This document shows positions 16,547-25,513 of a DNA stretch of 64,000 bases, piece by piece. This DNA is from Proteiniphilum saccharofermentans. Lineage in GTDB: Bacteria > Bacteroidota > Bacteroidia > Bacteroidales > Dysgonomonadaceae. The stretch spans positions 4,154,001 to 4,218,000 of the forward strand of contig NZ_LT605205.1 in NCBI RefSeq assembly GCF_900095135.1. The letters are read 5' to 3'. The notes beneath the pieces were generated by a model that ran no database searches, had not been told where the DNA came from, and saw nothing but the letters and a program-made list of their open reading frames with translations. Within the stretch, counting starts at the first letter, position 1. The number at the start of each line of letters is the position of its first letter. A program made the translations under genes and the position numbers.

Positions 16547-19500
16547 ATGTATCCGTTTGTACATCTACACGTTCACTCGCAGTACTCGCTGCTCGACGGG
16601 CAGGCAAGCATACAGCGCCTGATTGATAAAGCCGTGGGAGACGGTATGAAAGCGCTGGCGCTGACCGACCACGGTGCCATGTACGGCATCAAGGAATTCC
16701 TCAATTATGCTGCCAGGAAAAATGCTCCGGTAAACGCAGAAATAAAAAAAATAAAGAGCGAGATAAGCGATCTGGAGAAGAAAGGGGAAAGTGGAGAGAA
16801 GATCGGGCAACTCCGTCAAAAACTCACCGAGACGGAAAACAAGCTTTTTAAACCGATAGTGGGGTGCGAATGCTACGTGGCACGCCGTAACCGCCACCTG
16901 CAGTCGGAGAAGATCGACGGAAGCGGGTGGCATCTGGTCGTGCTCGCCAAGAACCTGCAAGGGTATAAAAACCTTATCAAGATGGTCTCCAAGAGCTGGA
17001 CCGAAGGGTTTTATTACCGTCCACGTATCGATAAGGAACTGTTGGAACAATACCACGAAGGACTGGTCGTCTCCTCAGCCTGCCTTGGCGGTGAAATCTC
17101 CCGGAAAATCGACAGCGGACAGATACAGGAAGCTGAAGAGGCGGTACAGTGGTTCAAAGGCATTTTCGGTGAAGATTACTATATAGAACTCCAACGACAT
17201 AAGACCGACAGGGTTGATGCCGACCAGACCACCTACCCCAAACAGGAGAGGGTGAATCAGGAACTGATCCGTATCGCCAGGAAATATGATGTGAAGATAA
17301 TCGCGACCAACGACGTCCATTTCGTGAATGAAGAAGATGCCGATGCACACGACCGGCTGATCTGTCTGAGTACCGGAAAGGATTTTGATGACCCCAACCG
17401 GATGCGATATACCAAGCAGGAGTGGTTAAAAACTACAGCCGAGATGAACCGTATCTTTGCTGATATCCCGGAAGCGTTGACCAACACGCTAGAGGTAGCG
17501 GCCAAAATAGAGTCCTACTCCATAGACCACGCTGCACTGATGCCTTTCTACCCTATTGACCCTACATTCGGTACCGAAGAGATTTATAAACAAAAATATT
17601 CAGAAAGGGAATTGATCGAAGAATTCGGCGAAGCCAATTTCCATCGCCTGGGAGGCTATGATAAAGTGATTCGTATCAAGTTGGAAGCCGACTATCTTGC
17701 ATATCTTACTAAAAAAGGTGCTCAAAAAAGATATGGAGATACGCTCTCTCCGGAAGTAGAGGAGCGACTCGAATTCGAATTGGAGACCATAAAGACTATG
17801 GGTTTTCCCGGCTACTTCCTGATCGTGCAGGATTTTATCAGTGCGGCCCGGGAAATGGATGTGGCTGTCGGCCCGGGACGTGGATCGGCCGCGGGATCAG
17901 CGGTAGCCTACTGTTTAAGGATCACCGATATCGACCCGCTGAAATATAATCTCCTGTTCGAACGTTTCCTGAACCCCGACCGAATTTCGATGCCTGATAT
18001 CGATATCGATTTCGATGATGAAGGCCGAGGGAAAGTGCTGCGCTGGGTGACGGAAAAATATGGCAGTGAGAAGGTAGCTCATATCATTACCTACGGTACG
18101 ATGGCGACCAAATCGTCTATCCGGGATGTGGCACGTGTACACAAGTTACCTTTGTCCGAATCGAACCGGCTTGCCAAACTCGTGCCCGATAGGATACCTA
18201 ACGTCAAAAAAATCAACCTGAAAGCAGCAATCGAGAATGTGCCTGAGCTGCAAGAGGCCGCCCAAAGTAACGATCCGCTGGTAAAAAGCACTCTGAAGTA
18301 TGCCGGAATGCTCGAGGGGAACGTACGAAGCACGGGCGTGCATGCCTGCGGTGTAATCATCGGCCAGACTGACATCTCTGATGTGGTCCCCATCAGTACG
18401 GCAGAAGATAAAGAGACCAAAGAGAAACTGTTGGTAACACAATATGAAGGGTCTGTGATCGAGGAGACAGGATTGATCAAGATGGACTTCCTTGGATTGA
18501 AAACCCTCTCCATTATTAAAGATGCGGTTTCCATCATCGAACAGAACCGAGGTATAAAAGTGGATATCGATGCCATCGATATGAACGATGAGACTACTTA
18601 CAAGCTTTATTGCAACGGACAGACCACCGGTACCTTCCAGTTTGAGTCGGCAGGTATGCAAAAGTATCTCAAAGAATTGCAACCCAGTAAGTTTGAAGAC
18701 CTGATAGCGATGAATGCCCTCTACCGTCCGGGTCCAATGGACTATATCCCTTCTTTTGTGGCCCGTAAGCACGGCAGGGAGGAGATTGCGTACGACATCC
18801 CTATCATGGAGAAATACCTGGATGAGACCTACGGAATTACTGTCTATCAGGAACAGGTGATGCTCCTGTCCCGTTTGCTCGCCAATTTCACTCGTGGACA
18901 ATCGGATGAGTTGCGTAAGGCGATGGGAAAGAAGCTGATCGACAAGATGACGGCGCTGAAGGAAAAATTCATCGCAGGAGGTACTAAAAATGGGTATGAT
19001 GCCAAAGTGCTCAACAAGATATGGAATGACTGGGAAAAATTCGCATCCTACGCTTTCAATAAATCGCACGCAACCTGTTATTCGTGGGTAGCTTACCAGA
19101 CAGCATGGCTCAAAGCCAATTACCCGTCGGAATACATGGCGGCGGTACTCTCCAATAACCTGAACAACATTACAGAAATCACCAAGTTCATGGATGAGTG
19201 TATGGCGATGGGCATCAAAGTATTACCACCCGACGTGAATGAGTCGATGCTGAAATTCTCTGTCAACGATGCAGGTGATGTCCGTTTCGGATTAGCAGCC
19301 ATTAAGAGTGTGGGACAAAATGCGGTAAACGATATCATTGCAGAACGTAAGCAGAACGGCCGCTATAAAGACATTTTCGATTTTGTGGAACGAGTGAACC
19401 TCTCTTCCTGTAATAAAAAGAATATCGAAGCGTTAGCAATGGCCGGGGCCTTTGACTCTTTCCCGGGCATCCAAAGGGAACAATTTGTAGCGCAGAACAA

Positions 19501-20290
19501 TAAGGGTGAGGATTTTCTGGAGACCCTCATCCGTTACGGCAATAAATACCAACAAGACAAGATTGAAGCAATGAATTCGCTCTTCGGCGACGATACCTCT
19601 TTCCAGATAGCCCGTCCCGAAATACCCCAGGCTGCCCGTTGGTCGGATCTGGAAAGGCTGAACAAAGAACGGGAACTGATTGGTATCTATTTATCGGCAC
19701 ACCCGTTAGATGAATATGAGTTTATTCTCAAGTATGTATGTAATGCCGACACACAGCAATTACAGGATCTCGATTCGCTCAATGGGAAAGATATCACCTT
19801 TGGTGGTATCGTCACAGCAGTACGCGAGGGACAAACCAAAAGAGGCTCGCCTTACACTATCTTCAAACTGGAAGATTATGCCGGTAAGTATGAGATCGCA
19901 CTTTTCAGTGAAGACAGTGTAAACTTCGGCAGATACGCACGTATCGGACTCTCTATCTATATTGAGGGGAAAGTACAACCCAAACGTTACCGGGAGGGAG
20001 AGATGGAAGTAAAAATATCCTCCATTTCCCTGTTATCCGAAGTGAAAGACAAGCTGGTGTCGAAGATCACTCTGCAAATTCCTCTTTCAGAAATAGATGA
20101 CACCTCCGTGGCTGAATTATCGGCACTTGTAAAAAACAATTCCGGAAATTCATTGTTATATTTCCAAATTATTGGTGAAGAACCACACATGAGAATTCAG
20201 CTGTTTTCACGACCAGCCAAAATTCAAGTAAATAAAAGATTCATCGATTACTTAAAGAATAACTTATCTATCGACTTTAAAATCAACTAA
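16547..20290 (+). CDS. dnaE: DNA polymerase III subunit alpha
   Basis: This is the replicative polymerase, 1247 residues from the ATG at 16547. The frame stays open upstream to a TTG at 16481, but that part overlaps the promoter and does not look like DnaE. The PHP domain begins at once (FVHLHVHSQYSLLDG). It carries a charged coiled-coil insertion at about residues 52-95 (KKIKSEISDLEKKGESGEK) before CECYVARR. The polymerase active site includes GPGRGSAAGS and MPDIDIDFDDEGR. Later come the helix-hairpin-helix region and a C-terminal OB fold (ITFGGIVTAVREGQ). The thioredoxin gene follows after 25 bp and probably shares the transcript. In the inferred ancestral arrangement both genes were on the opposite strand. 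Confidence 0.97.
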   Translation: MYPFVHLHVHSQYSLLDGQASIQRLIDKAVGDGMKALALTDHGAMYGIKEFLNYAARKNAPVNAEIKKIKSEISDLEKKGESGEKIGQLRQKLTETENKLFKPIVGCECYVARRNRHLQSEKIDGSGWHLVVLAKNLQGYKNLIKMVSKSWTEGFYYRPRIDKELLEQYHEGLVVSSACLGGEISRKIDSGQIQEAEEAVQWFKGIFGEDYYIELQRHKTDRVDADQTTYPKQERVNQELIRIARKYDVKIIATNDVHFVNEEDADAHDRLICLSTGKDFDDPNRMRYTKQEWLKTTAEMNRIFADIPEALTNTLEVAAKIESYSIDHAALMPFYPIDPTFGTEEIYKQKYSERELIEEFGEANFHRLGGYDKVIRIKLEADYLAYLTKKGAQKRYGDTLSPEVEERLEFELETIKTMGFPGYFLIVQDFISAAREMDVAVGPGRGSAAGSAVAYCLRITDIDPLKYNLLFERFLNPDRISMPDIDIDFDDEGRGKVLRWVTEKYGSEKVAHIITYGTMATKSSIRDVARVHKLPLSESNRLAKLVPDRIPNVKKINLKAAIENVPELQEAAQSNDPLVKSTLKYAGMLEGNVRSTGVHACGVIIGQTDISDVVPISTAEDKETKEKLLVTQYEGSVIEETGLIKMDFLGLKTLSIIKDAVSIIEQNRGIKVDIDAIDMNDETTYKLYCNGQTTGTFQFESAGMQKYLKELQPSKFEDLIAMNALYRPGPMDYIPSFVARKHGREEIAYDIPIMEKYLDETYGITVYQEQVMLLSRLLANFTRGQSDELRKAMGKKLIDKMTALKEKFIAGGTKNGYDAKVLNKIWNDWEKFASYAFNKSHATCYSWVAYQTAWLKANYPSEYMAAVLSNNLNNITEITKFMDECMAMGIKVLPPDVNESMLKFSVNDAGDVRFGLAAIKSVGQNAVNDIIAERKQNGRYKDIFDFVERVNLSSCNKKNIEALAMAGAFDSFPGIQREQFVAQNNKGEDFLETLIRYGNKYQQDKIEAMNSLFGDDTSFQIARPEIPQAARWSDLERLNKERELIGIYLSAHPLDEYEFILKYVCNADTQQLQDLDSLNGKDITFGGIVTAVREGQTKRGSPYTIFKLEDYAGKYEIALFSEDSVNFGRYARIGLSIYIEGKVQPKRYREGEMEVKISSISLLSEVKDKLVSKITLQIPLSEIDDTSVAELSALVKNNSGNSLLYFQIIGEEPHMRIQLFSRPAKIQVNKRFIDYLKNNLSIDFKIN

Positions 20291-20315
20291 TAAATAATAA
20301 CAAAAAAGACAAATT

Positions 20316-20630
20316 ATGGCGCTTCAAATTACAGATGCAACCCTTGACTCAGTATTGGATACAGACAAACTGGTGGTCATAGATTTCTGGGCTGAATGGT
20401 GCGGCCCCTGCAAAATGATCGGACCCATCATCGAAGAGATCGGTGAAGAATACAAGGATAAAGTGGTTGTGGGCAAACTGAATGTGGATGAGAACGACGA
20501 AACTACCGGCAAATACGGAATCCGCAATATCCCTACCGTGCTTTTCATTAAAAACGGAAAAGTGGTGGACAAACTGGTAGGTGCAGGCCCCAAAACCCTT
20601 TTTACTGAGAAAATCGATAAGTTAGTATAA
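20316..20630 (+). CDS. trxA: Thioredoxin
   Basis: The 104-residue protein has the thioredoxin fold and active site W28-C-G-P-C32 (FWAEWCGPCK). The cis-proline region NIPTVLFIKNG is also present. It has no signal peptide, so it is a cytoplasmic disulfide reductant. It lies 25 bp after dnaE and is followed by an intrinsic terminator. The dnaE-trxA neighbourhood makes it a normal housekeeping copy. Confidence 0.97.
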   Translation: MALQITDATLDSVLDTDKLVVIDFWAEWCGPCKMIGPIIEEIGEEYKDKVVVGKLNVDENDETTGKYGIRNIPTVLFIKNGKVVDKLVGAGPKTLFTEKIDKLV

Positions 20631-20650
20631 ATAAACTATTTATATTATTA

Positions 20651-20687
20651 AAAAAATATCCCGGCATAAATTGTCGGGATTTTTTTG
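20651..20687 (+). terminator. Intrinsic terminator after trxA
   Basis: A stem built from ATCCCGGCA and TTGTCGGGAT is flanked by an A-run and followed by seven T, so it could work in both directions. It ends the dnaE-trxA transcript. Confidence 0.8.
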
Positions 20688-20718
20688 TTAATAACAGAGT
20701 CTGTATCAAAATTTTAAA

Positions 20719-20727
20719 TAATTGTAT
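20719..20727. repeat. 9-bp target duplication A' (TAATTGTAT), inner left flank of IS copy 2
   Basis: This is the exact reverse complement of ATACAATTA at 10463-10471, the outer flank of IS copy 1. Together they show exchange of flanks between the two elements. Confidence 0.9.
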
Positions 20728-22038
20728 CATTAGTGTCCACTAAAAAATCATAATAGTTCTTTGAAATTGTTGATATTCAATTTATTGTATCCGATTTTCG
20801 AGTCAACGGATTTGAATTTATCTTTGCGGTCAGAATCAGACCGTTATGCATAAAGACCCATTCGTTTTCTCCCAATTAGTCCAGTTCATGGATAGGAATC
20901 ACTTCAATTACCTTGTACGCAAGTATGAAGGTGATAGATACGTCAAGAGCTTTACCTGTTGGAATCAGCTACTTACGATGATGTTCGGGCAACTGACCAA
21001 CCGCGAAAGCCTCCGCGATCTAATTGTAGCGACCGAGGCGCATAGCGGCAAACTTTACCATCTTGGAATGGGAAAGTCGGTGACCCGAAGCAATCTTAGC
21101 AAGGCTAATGAGCAGCGCGACTATCGTATATTCGAGGACTATGCCAAGTTCATGATCAACGAGGCAAGGAAGCGGCGGATTGACAAAATCTTCGAGCTTG
21201 AAGGGCATGTCTATGCGTTCGATTCGACTACGATTGACCTGTGTCTGTCGGTGTTCGAATGGGCTAAATTCCGTAAGCATAAAGGCGGCATCAAGATGCA
21301 CACGCTTTACGATATAGAGGCTCAAGTTCCTGCTTTCGTGCATATTACTCCGGCAAACGTACACGATTCCAAGGCTATGCTTGAGATACCATACGAGCCA
21401 GGGGCCCATTATATTTTCGATCGCGGCTACAACGATTACGGCAACCTGTACACTATTCACCGCACTAAAGGATTCTTCGTTCTGAGAGCCAAAAACAACG
21501 TCCAGATGAAGCCGAGAACTTGGAAAAGGCGACTTGCGCGAGGCATCGTTTCCGACATAGTCGGCACTTTCACCGTGTATAAAAGCACCAAGGTTTATCC
21601 GGAGGAACTGCGAAAGGTGATTTGCATCGATCCTGAGGATGGTAGCAAATACATTTTTCTTACCAATAATCTGACAGCCACGGCCTCTCTGATTTCGGAA
21701 CTTTACCGCAATCGGTGGAGTGTGGAACTATTCTTCAAATGGGTGAAGCAACATCTCCGAATCAAGAAGTTCTGGGGTACATCAGAGAATGCCGTGCGTG
21801 TCCAAATCTATTGTGCAATAATTACTTATTGCCTTGTAGCAATAGTTCAACACGGCATGAAATTGGAACGCAGCATCTACGAAGTCCTTCAAATTCTTGG
21901 AATCTCGCTTACCGACAAGACCCATTTGCGGGACTTGTTCGACAAAAAGAATATCAATGATGTCAAAGATCTCTATGGTTCGAGTGAACTAAATTTATTC
22001 AACTTTTAACCGTGTCCAATTTTTAGTGGACACTTGTG
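20728..22038 (+). mobile_element. IS4-family insertion sequence, copy 2 (1311 bp, inverted relative to copy 1)
   Basis: It has the same length, termini and transposase as the copy at 10472-11782, in opposite orientation. Inverted repeats are AGTGTCCACTAAAAA near both ends. The left flank pairs with copy 1's left flank and the right flank with copy 1's right flank, both as reverse complements. Confidence 0.95.
20846..22009 (+). CDS. IS4-family DDE transposase (copy 2)
   Basis: The translation is identical to the 387-residue transposase at 10501-11664, with D126, D192, E294 and the YREK signature intact. The lack of any difference suggests recent duplication or gene conversion. The two transposase genes point outward from the 8.9-kb segment between the elements. 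Confidence 0.97.
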   Translation: MHKDPFVFSQLVQFMDRNHFNYLVRKYEGDRYVKSFTCWNQLLTMMFGQLTNRESLRDLIVATEAHSGKLYHLGMGKSVTRSNLSKANEQRDYRIFEDYAKFMINEARKRRIDKIFELEGHVYAFDSTTIDLCLSVFEWAKFRKHKGGIKMHTLYDIEAQVPAFVHITPANVHDSKAMLEIPYEPGAHYIFDRGYNDYGNLYTIHRTKGFFVLRAKNNVQMKPRTWKRRLARGIVSDIVGTFTVYKSTKVYPEELRKVICIDPEDGSKYIFLTNNLTATASLISELYRNRWSVELFFKWVKQHLRIKKFWGTSENAVRVQIYCAIITYCLVAIVQHGMKLERSIYEVLQILGISLTDKTHLRDLFDKKNINDVKDLYGSSELNLFNF

Positions 22039-22047
22039 AACTGACAA
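22039..22047. repeat. 9-bp target duplication B (AACTGACAA), outer right flank of IS copy 2
   Basis: It pairs with the reverse-complemented copy at 11783-11791. Joined to the sequence upstream of the 11836 permease it regenerates a continuous intergenic stretch of TTGACAA/CTGACAA words, like those elsewhere in the array. Confidence 0.9.
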
Positions 22048-22165
22048 TGGATAATTGACAATGAATTGCAAATCGGCGTTGTCAAATCTTGACTTCTTCA
22101 CTTCTCAACTTCAGACTTCTCTTCTAATTAGTCTCATTGGCATATTGATCCATTGGCACATTGAA

Positions 22166-24493
22166 CTACTCTCCCTTCAATGATTCCACGGGGTTGGCAC
22201 GAGCAGCTTTCCACGTCATATAGCTTACCGAAACCAGTGTGAGTAAAAGCACTGCCAGTCCGGCAACGACAAATACCCACCATGAAAGTTCAATCTTATA
22301 GGAGAAATCTTCGAACCACTTCGTCATCACATAATAAGCGACGGGGCAGGCGATCACAAAAGCGATAGCCACTCTCTTCAGAGAATCCCGGTTAAGCAAG
22401 AGCATCACCTCCTCTTCGGTAGCGCCATTGATCTTACGCAAGGCGATTTCCTTCTCCTTCTGTCGGATCAGGTAAAGCGACATGGCGAATACCCCCATTA
22501 CCATAATGATAATGGTCAGTAAGGTAAAGGCACTCATGATAGATGACATTTTCAGTACGCTTTCATAATTCTGCTGAATTCCCTCATCTACAAACCGGGC
22601 ATTGAACAGTTCGCCCTCGGTATACTGGATATATTCTTTTTCGACACGTTTTGCGGTAGCGTAATAATCGGTTCCCGGTGTCATCTTTACGATGATATGC
22701 TGTGGTTCTTCATTCCATAGTCGCCACCGTATCCGGAGTTGGCTATAATCCCTATAGAGGTTTCGTATCTTGAAATCGCTAAAGATGCCAGCGATCTCCA
22801 CTTGATTCTCATTACCCCAAGGGCGGAATGTTTGTGTGACAGAATCCACTTCTACGGCCTTGTAGCCGCTTCTGTTCAACCAGTAGAAGATGTTTTTCGA
22901 GGGTGTAATTCCGGTCGGCTCAATTGTGATTCCATATATCTGCAGAAAGGCAGAGTCGATACGAAATTCTTGGAAGCTATAGTGCTGTTCGTTATCGGTG
23001 TATGAGTAATTCTCTCCGCCGTTGAGAGGTGTACCGCTTGAGAATGACACCAACTCCACCCCCGGAATTCCCAAAAGTTTTGATTTAAAGCCATCTATCT
23101 GCTTTACACCCAATCCCGTATTGGATATTTCCAGAATGCCCTCACGGTTGTAACCCATGTCGTAGTTGATCAGAAAAACGGATTGCTGCTGGATAAAGAT
23201 TGCACAGATAAGCAATGCTGTAGCGACTGTATATTGAAATATGATTAGTCCTTTTGAGTAGGACGATTTTACTTTTCTGGAGAAGGTTCCTTTCACCACT
23301 TCGAGTGGGTTGAAGTTGGAGATGATCAGGGCCGGGATGATACCTGCCAAGAACGAAACAATAAGTAGAAACAGGATAGATGCCGCTATCATGGACGGGG
23401 TAAACTGATGCGCCAGATCGAGTGTGGTGTTCAGTACGTTGTTGAAGAATGGCTCTGCAAGGAACGCCAGCAGTAGGCCCGCCAGAAAGGTGATAGTGGT
23501 TATCAGCAGTGATTCGGCAAGCAATTGGGATACCAGATTGGCTTTGCTGCTTCCCAATAGCTTTTTGATGGCAGACTCCTTTCCACGGAATCCTGCTTGT
23601 GCTACCGTGAGGTTGATATAATTCAGGAGGGCAATCACCAATACTAGAATGGCGATAGCCATATAGATGGTGATAGTGCTCCTACTATTCAAATGCAGAT
23701 CATTGAACCCCGACCTTTCTGCTTTGAAATAGGCCTCTTTGAGCGGCATAAATTCCAGGTCGTCGGAATAGCCATCTCTGAAATACCAGAACTCCTCTTT
23801 GAATAACTTGAGCAACATCGGGGCTTTTGAAGGAAGATCCGTTCCAGGCCTTGTCAGGAAGAACATGTTAAATCCGAAATTGTTGGGCGTTTCGAGAATC
23901 TGATCATCCCAAAAGATCGTGATGGAGTTATAGTTTGCGACAAAATCGGCTTTGAGCAGGATGGAGTTTACCGGCATATCCTCCATAATGCCGGTAATGG
24001 TATGCTCTTCGTCGCTGATGAACAGGCTTTTGCCAACCGGATTTTCCGAGCCGAATATTTTGGCGGCGAAAGTCCGGGTTATCACCACGCTCTTACGAGC
24101 TTCCAACACCCGCTCCGGATCTCCTTCGATAAGCGGGAAAGAAAAAATGCGGAAGAAGGTGGAATCGGCAAACAGTGCCTGTGCCTCAACCTTATCATTC
24201 CCTTTCTGTCCTATCGCCAGGGAACGGGAGTGTATCCGCGCAAAAGATTCCACCTCCGGTGCATTGTCCCTCACGTACTGTGCTATCGTATTTCCGAAGG
24301 GAGCCTGCTTGTCGTGTGTCATCAGGAAGATACGGTCTTTGTTTTCTTGAAAATCATCAGTCGATAATTCCTGCTTGACGTACAATCCCAGAATGATGAC
24401 GAACATCAACGAGATGGAAAAGCCTACGATCGAAACAAACGTGTAGAGTTTGTTTCGCGACAGGAATTTCAGATAGGTTTTTAAGTTGGGCAT
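22166..24493 (-). CDS. MacB/FtsX-like ABC transporter permease
   Basis: The 775-residue protein has the duplicated MacB plan. A first helix (about 15-36) and periplasmic core domain lead to helices near 275-297, 325-345 and 370-395. A second half follows, with a core domain and final helices near 665-690, 715-735 and 745-765. The coupling motif KEIALRKINGATEEEVM would contact an ATPase. Such proteins form mechanotransmission-type ABC systems rather than classic pores. The C-terminus is NPVESLKGE. It lies 101 bp downstream of the only ATPase of the array. Before the inversion the permease at 11836-14223 followed it. The substrate is unknown. Confidence 0.92.
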   Translation of the reverse strand: MPNLKTYLKFLSRNKLYTFVSIVGFSISLMFVIILGLYVKQELSTDDFQENKDRIFLMTHDKQAPFGNTIAQYVRDNAPEVESFARIHSRSLAIGQKGNDKVEAQALFADSTFFRIFSFPLIEGDPERVLEARKSVVITRTFAAKIFGSENPVGKSLFISDEEHTITGIMEDMPVNSILLKADFVANYNSITIFWDDQILETPNNFGFNMFFLTRPGTDLPSKAPMLLKLFKEEFWYFRDGYSDDLEFMPLKEAYFKAERSGFNDLHLNSRSTITIYMAIAILVLVIALLNYINLTVAQAGFRGKESAIKKLLGSSKANLVSQLLAESLLITTITFLAGLLLAFLAEPFFNNVLNTTLDLAHQFTPSMIAASILFLLIVSFLAGIIPALIISNFNPLEVVKGTFSRKVKSSYSKGLIIFQYTVATALLICAIFIQQQSVFLINYDMGYNREGILEISNTGLGVKQIDGFKSKLLGIPGVELVSFSSGTPLNGGENYSYTDNEQHYSFQEFRIDSAFLQIYGITIEPTGITPSKNIFYWLNRSGYKAVEVDSVTQTFRPWGNENQVEIAGIFSDFKIRNLYRDYSQLRIRWRLWNEEPQHIIVKMTPGTDYYATAKRVEKEYIQYTEGELFNARFVDEGIQQNYESVLKMSSIMSAFTLLTIIIMVMGVFAMSLYLIRQKEKEIALRKINGATEEEVMLLLNRDSLKRVAIAFVIACPVAYYVMTKWFEDFSYKIELSWWVFVVAGLAVLLLTLVSVSYMTWKAARANPVESLKGE

Positions 24494-24594
24494 ATCCTTT
24501 AATTGACAATTGACAGTTGACAGTTGACAATGAAGGAGTATTATCCCTTGTGCAAGGAGATAACTTGTCGACTGCCGGTTGCCATAGGTTTATA

Positions 24595-25269
24595 TTACAT
24601 CTGCACCTCAGTGACGATTTGTCCGTCGAACAGATTGACGATGCGGTGTGCGAACGAGGCATCGTGTTGTGAGTGGGTTACCATCACGATGGTGGTTCCT
24701 TCCCTGTTGAGTTCGGTGAGCAGATCCATCACATCCTTCCCGTTTTTCGAGTCGAGGTTACCGGTTGGCTCATCGGCAAGAATCAGCTTGGGATTAGCGA
24801 TGACGGCGCGGGCAATGGCTACACGTTGCTGCTGACCACCCGAAAGCTGGTTGGGAAAATGTCCCGCACGGTGGCTGATATTCATGCGACGAAGCACTTC
24901 CTCCACCCGTTTCTTGCGTTCCGATGCTTTTACTTTGAGATAGGTAAGCGGTAACTCCACATTTTCATATACGGTCATCTCTTCGATCAGGTTAAAACTT
25001 TGGAACACAAAACCAATTTTGCCCTTACGGGTCTGCGTGCGTTCTTTTTCTTTAAGATGCCCTACCTCCTTATTGTCGAGCCAATATTCGCCCGATGTGG
25101 GATTATCCAGTAGCCCGAGGATATTCAGCAGGGTGGATTTACCACAACCCGACGGTCCCATGATGGCCACAAATTCACCCTCTTTTACTTCCATTGAGAT
25201 ATTGTTCAACGCGATGGTTTCTACCTCTTCCGTACGGAATACTTTTCTTAAATCGTTAATCTTAATCAT
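24595..25269 (-). CDS. ABC transporter ATP-binding protein, MacB/LolD type
   Basis: The 224-residue ATPase has Walker A GPSGCGKST, the signature LSGGQQQRVAIARA, Walker B LILADEPTGNLDS and the switch His in VTHSQHD. It is a stand-alone nucleotide-binding domain of the LolD/MacB/FtsE group, which pairs with FtsX-like permeases. It is the only ATPase among the permease genes here, so it probably serves several of them. The 244-bp gap upstream (25270-25513) holds a purine-rich stretch and one TCCCGATTTATCGGGA palindrome, but no obvious promoter. Confidence 0.95.
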   Translation of the reverse strand: MIKINDLRKVFRTEEVETIALNNISMEVKEGEFVAIMGPSGCGKSTLLNILGLLDNPTSGEYWLDNKEVGHLKEKERTQTRKGKIGFVFQSFNLIEEMTVYENVELPLTYLKVKASERKKRVEEVLRRMNISHRAGHFPNQLSGGQQQRVAIARAVIANPKLILADEPTGNLDSKNGKDVMDLLTELNREGTTIVMVTHSQHDASFAHRIVNLFDGQIVTEVQM

Positions 25270-25475
25270 AATTGCTGCTTTTTTATTTTAGAAATTATTT
25301 GTTGGAATTTTCTTAAGAACGAGAACAAAGTCAAGTCTGAAGTGAAGAAGTGGGAAGGTGGGAGAGTGGGAAAGTAAGAAAGTAGAGTAGAGAAACCCAA
25401 CTCTCCAACCCAATATCCCAAATTCTTCACATTATATATTTTCATCATTAACCACATTAAGCACTACACTACTTG

Positions 25476-25491
25476 TCCCGATTTATCGGGA
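25476..25491. repeat. REP-like palindrome TCCCGATTTATCGGGA, copy 1
   Basis: It has a 7-bp stem and 2-nt loop. It is embedded in ACTTG-palindrome-TTGGCACATTAGTC, a composite also found near 30382 and 32914. It lies between permease gene and ATPase gene. Confidence 0.8.
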
Positions 25492-25513
25492 TTGGCACAT
25501 TAGTCTTATTAGT

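Noticed and set aside
10463-22047. The two IS copies as ends of a composite transposon carrying dnaE-trxA.
   Set aside because: A composite transposon would have the same duplication at its two outer ends. The outer 9-mers (ATACAATTA and AACTGACAA) differ, and each matches an inner flank instead, which indicates inversion.
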